A stretch of DNA of 64,000 nt from JBMYZL01 sp049610385. GTDB lineage: Bacteria > Bacteroidota > Bacteroidia > Flavobacteriales_D > Sanyastnellaceae. Made by a program: the position numbers and the translations under genes. Shown piece after piece: positions 61,687 through 64,000 of the stretch (the first letter of the stretch is position 1; each line of letters opens with the position of its first letter). Location: NCBI GenBank assembly GCA_049610385.1, contig JBMYZL010000010.1, positions 30,510 to 94,509 on the forward strand. Reading direction: 5' to 3'. The notes beneath the pieces are model-generated. The model saw nothing but the letters and a program-made list of their open reading frames with translations, had not been told where the DNA came from and did not search any database.

Positions 61687-64000
61687 ATGAGCCGTTACTT
61701 GCTGCTTGGTGCAGGACTATTGTCCGCACTTTTGACTTTTGGACAATCAGACTACTCCATGACCGTGGAAGAACATGCCGTGGATGGAGTTGCTGGAATG
61801 ACAACTTACCGACTGTACATCGACATGGTCAACTCAGATGATTTTTTGAGTTCGATTTATGGAAACGATGCAACACCGTTTTCTTTGTCGACGCCTTCTG
61901 GCTTCTACAATGATGCGGCTGCGACTGGAGGATCGGCTGGAGGGGTTAATCCTCAATTCCTTTTGCCACCATTTAATGGATTCTTTCCCGGCTTGCCTTA
62001 CGACAGTTGGTATACAATCGGAATTGAATTCGCACCAGGTGAAGGTGAATCAGCGGTCAGTGCTGTGGAGAGCGATGATCAACCTTGGATTGGGTCGTTC
62101 GATGCAACCAGTGCAATTTCTGGAACCGACATAGAGATGACGGACGTCACGGGTGGCGCATGGTACATTCTGAATGGTTCTTCAAATGGCCTCCCAGATG
62201 CGACGAACAACCGTGTGTTGTTCATGCAAATCACATCCAGCGGTGTTCCCTCTGGACTGATCAATGCCCAAATTTTTATAAATGGCGTCGGAACCAATGA
62301 CGTGCGGTTGTCCATTGCGTTTGACGGTCCGGGTACATATTATGAAGATGGATCCGGTGGAGGAGGAGACGATGTTCCAGGTTGCACAAATGCTGAAGCA
62401 TGCAACTTCAATGCAGATGCCACACAAGATAACGGCTCATGTGTTCTTGCTGATGGTGAATGTGAAGAATGTGATGGCAATGGCGGTGTTTCCGTATCGG
62501 ACGCAGATGAAGACGGTATTTGTGATGGTGATGAGGTATCTGGCTGTCAAGACGAGATGGCCTGCAACTTCAACGCAGAAGCCACGGATTCGGATGATTC
62601 TTGTGTTTTTGCAGATGGTGACTGCGAAGTCTGTGATGGCAATGGCGGTGTCTCAGTTCAAGATGAAGATGAAGACGGCATTTGTGATGAGGATGAAGTG
62701 ACGGGTTGTCAGGACGAAGGCGCATGTAACTATGATGCGTCTGCTACGGATGCGGGCACTTGTTTGTATGCCGATGGGCCATGTGAGTCATGTGACGGCT
62801 CAGGAGGGGTGGAAACAGCTGATGCCGACGATGATGGCGTTTGCGATGGTGATGAGGTGTCTGGTTGTCAAGACGAGGCTGCTTGCAACTACGATGCAAC
62901 GGCCACGGATGATGACAGCTCTTGCGTTTTTGCTGATGGCAATTGTGAGGTTTGTGATGGCAACGGCGGCGTGTCCGTCCAAGACGCTGACGGAGATGGG
63001 ACTTGCGATGGTGACGAAGTCGAAGGATGTACAGACTCAGCGGCTTGCAACTATTCTGCTGCGGCAACGGAGGATGACGGTTCATGCGATTACTGTTCAT
63101 GTGCTGGCGAAGGCGGTGGAGGCTCACCGGCTTCGGGATACAGCATGACTGTGGAGACTCATGCCGTCGACGGCGTGGCGGGAATGACGACATACCGTTT
63201 CTACATGGATATGGTGAATACCACTGACTTCTTGAGTTCTGTCTATGGAAACGATGTAGATCCATTCATTTTCTCGACCAATGGTGCAGGGTTTTACAAT
63301 GATGCGGCTGCGACTGGAGGATCTGCTGGAGGGGTTAATCCTCAATTCCTCTTGCCACCATTTAATGGATTCTTTCCCGGCTTGCCTTACGACAGTTGGT
63401 ATACGGTGGGCATCGAATTCACCCCTGGAGAAGGAGAGTCTGCAGTAAGTGCGGTTGAAAGTGATGATCAACCGTGGATTGGTGCATTCGATGCAACCAG
63501 TGCAATCAGTGGTCAGGATTTTGAAATGTCGGACATCACAGGTGGGGCATATTATATTCTCAACGGATCTTCCAATGGATTGCCCGATGCGACAAACAAC
63601 CGTGTCTTGTTCATGCAAGTCACCACGGCAGGGACTCCTTCAGGACAGGCTAATCTTCAAGTGTTTGAAGAAGGTGTGGGTGCAAATGATTTGCGGTTAA
63701 CATTCGCTTTTGATGGCACAGGAACTTATTTGCCGGAAGGAGAAGGCTCTGGAGGTGGAGACAACGCTTGCGGTTGTACAGATGAAACAGCGACGAATTT
63801 CGATCCATCAGCAGATTATGATGATGGCTCGTGTGAATATGGCATCGACGGATGTACATCTGCGGATGCTTGTAATTACAATGCTGATGCAACCAACGAT
63901 GACGATTCTTGTGTTTTTGCTGACGGCGCTTGTGAAGTGTGCGACGGCAATGGCGGTGTAGCCAACCAGGACGCAGACAGCGATGGTGTTTGTGACGGCG
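61687..64000 (+). CDS. Very large secreted repeat protein, partial (continues past the window)
   Basis: The gene runs off the right edge. A signal peptide (MSRYLLLGAGLLSALLTFGQ) is followed by a block of about 210 residues (SDYSMTVEEHAVDGVAGMTT ... AFDGPGTYY), then five roughly 54-residue Asp/Cys-rich modules (GCQDEMACNFNAEATDSDDSC, DGDCEVCDGNGGVSVQD, DGICDGDEV), and then the same block again (GYSMTVETHAVDGVAGMTT ...) and more modules. The modules match the GCTDxxACNYxxxAxxDDGSC family seen in the subtilase, likely Ca-binding or disulfide-stabilised. No enzyme motif; presumably a T9SS-exported adhesin or structural protein, but the C-terminus is outside the window. Confidence 0.9.
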   Translation, partial: MSRYLLLGAGLLSALLTFGQSDYSMTVEEHAVDGVAGMTTYRLYIDMVNSDDFLSSIYGNDATPFSLSTPSGFYNDAAATGGSAGGVNPQFLLPPFNGFFPGLPYDSWYTIGIEFAPGEGESAVSAVESDDQPWIGSFDATSAISGTDIEMTDVTGGAWYILNGSSNGLPDATNNRVLFMQITSSGVPSGLINAQIFINGVGTNDVRLSIAFDGPGTYYEDGSGGGGDDVPGCTNAEACNFNADATQDNGSCVLADGECEECDGNGGVSVSDADEDGICDGDEVSGCQDEMACNFNAEATDSDDSCVFADGDCEVCDGNGGVSVQDEDEDGICDEDEVTGCQDEGACNYDASATDAGTCLYADGPCESCDGSGGVETADADDDGVCDGDEVSGCQDEAACNYDATATDDDSSCVFADGNCEVCDGNGGVSVQDADGDGTCDGDEVEGCTDSAACNYSAAATEDDGSCDYCSCAGEGGGGSPASGYSMTVETHAVDGVAGMTTYRFYMDMVNTTDFLSSVYGNDVDPFIFSTNGAGFYNDAAATGGSAGGVNPQFLLPPFNGFFPGLPYDSWYTVGIEFTPGEGESAVSAVESDDQPWIGAFDATSAISGQDFEMSDITGGAYYILNGSSNGLPDATNNRVLFMQVTTAGTPSGQANLQVFEEGVGANDLRLTFAFDGTGTYLPEGEGSGGGDNACGCTDETATNFDPSADYDDGSCEYGIDGCTSADACNYNADATNDDDSCVFADGACEVCDGNGGVANQDADSDGVCDG
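61906..62015 (+). repeat. First copy of a nearly identical 110-bp block
   Basis: It differs from the copy at 63295-63404 at two positions out of 110 by eye, while the flanking sequence is far more divergent. The encoded segment reads YNDAAATGGSAGGVNPQFLL. Confidence 0.85.
62380..63090 (+). repeat. Tandem array of about five Cys/Asp-rich protein repeats (about 54 aa each)
   Basis: Units start GC(T/Q)(D/N)xxACN(F/Y) and contain DGICDGDEV-like calcium-binding-type runs. The unit is about 162 nt. The first four units are similar in length; the fifth is shortened (ends CDYCSC). Confidence 0.8.
63295..63404 (+). repeat. Second copy of the nearly identical 110-bp block
   Basis: Lies exactly 1389 bp downstream of the first copy (61906-62015), in the same reading frame. 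See the first copy for identity. Confidence 0.85.

Noticed and set aside
62744..63265. 173-aa minus-strand open frame rich in His/Arg opposite the repeat protein
   Set aside because: Antisense shadow of the Asp/Cys repeats; the His/Arg-rich content mirrors the repeat codons.
1..64000. Search for tRNA, rRNA, CRISPR, insertion sequences or prophage genes
   Set aside because: No cloverleaf-like gene, direct-repeat array, transposase motif (DDE) or phage structural gene was recognised in any gap or frame.

Overview
The window looks like a chromosomal segment of a marine-type Bacteroidota, probably Flavobacteriales-like, with roughly even GC. The evidence is several secreted proteins with type IX secretion (T9SS) C-terminal sorting domains of both the A type (YPNP-like) and the B/CHU_C type, a cold-shock protein with the Bacteroidota-typical MGRS N-terminus, DUF4956/VTC-domain genes, scarce Shine-Dalgarno sequences and TAnnTTTG-type -7 promoter boxes. 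Genes are dense, with many ATGA, GTGA or TGATG overlaps. I see no rRNA, tRNA, CRISPR array, insertion sequence or prophage.

Layout. 1-7.3 kb: a minus-strand set (PHB-depolymerase-like esterase, penicillin acylase, BaiN-type flavoprotein that runs off the left edge), then a thioredoxin-fold protein divergent from a CIA30 protein, and a di-haem cytochrome c peroxidase lipoprotein. 7.3-12.6 kb: an MBOAT/SGNH O-acetylation pair with two small secreted or anchored proteins, and a two-gene PH-domain (YdbS/YdbT-like) operon. 12.7-23.2 kb: a Gly-rich CHU_C protein, cytidine deaminase, an outer-membrane protein, a VTC-domain/DUF4956/lipoprotein/DUF2490 operon, and a sortilin-like beta-propeller T9SS protein. 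23.2-31.7 kb: cold-shock protein (TTG start), FAD oxidoreductase, DUF4625 lipoprotein, monomeric isocitrate dehydrogenase, a PNGase F-like lipoprotein, a T9SS hydrolase and a nitric oxide synthase oxygenase. 31.7-40.1 kb: a large IgGFc-binding-like/CHU_C protein, a 0.58-kb gene-poor gap, GH25 lysozyme plus pentapeptide protein, a CBM-esterase, a sterol-desaturase-family protein and a tiny ATP-cone protein.

40.1-49.4 kb holds the most unusual locus: a 1566-aa polypeptide that joins a transglutaminase core (C214/H249/D264 present), a multi-pass membrane block, an alpha-L-glutamate-ligase-like ATP-grasp domain and a long TPR array, overlapping an outer-membrane beta-barrel-like gene. A nucleoside transporter, thymidine phosphorylase and nitroreductase follow. 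49.4-60.8 kb: two adjacent cupredoxin/multicopper-oxidase-like proteins, asparagine synthetase, a subtilase with Asp->Glu in the catalytic triad, PlsC, RluA, prolyl oligopeptidase and an AIM24-type protein. 60.9-64 kb: an RRM protein and the start of a very large repeat protein with internal near-identical blocks.

Themes. Extracellular degradation and adhesion proteins dominate (T9SS cargo, peptidases, esterases, glycan-active enzymes). Pyrimidine nucleoside salvage is represented by cdd, a CNT transporter and deoA. At about nine gene starts a TAnnTTG/TAnnTTTG box ends only 4-7 nt before the start codon, which suggests leaderless or nearly leaderless mRNAs. All functional assignments rest on motif recognition by eye; no database search was run.
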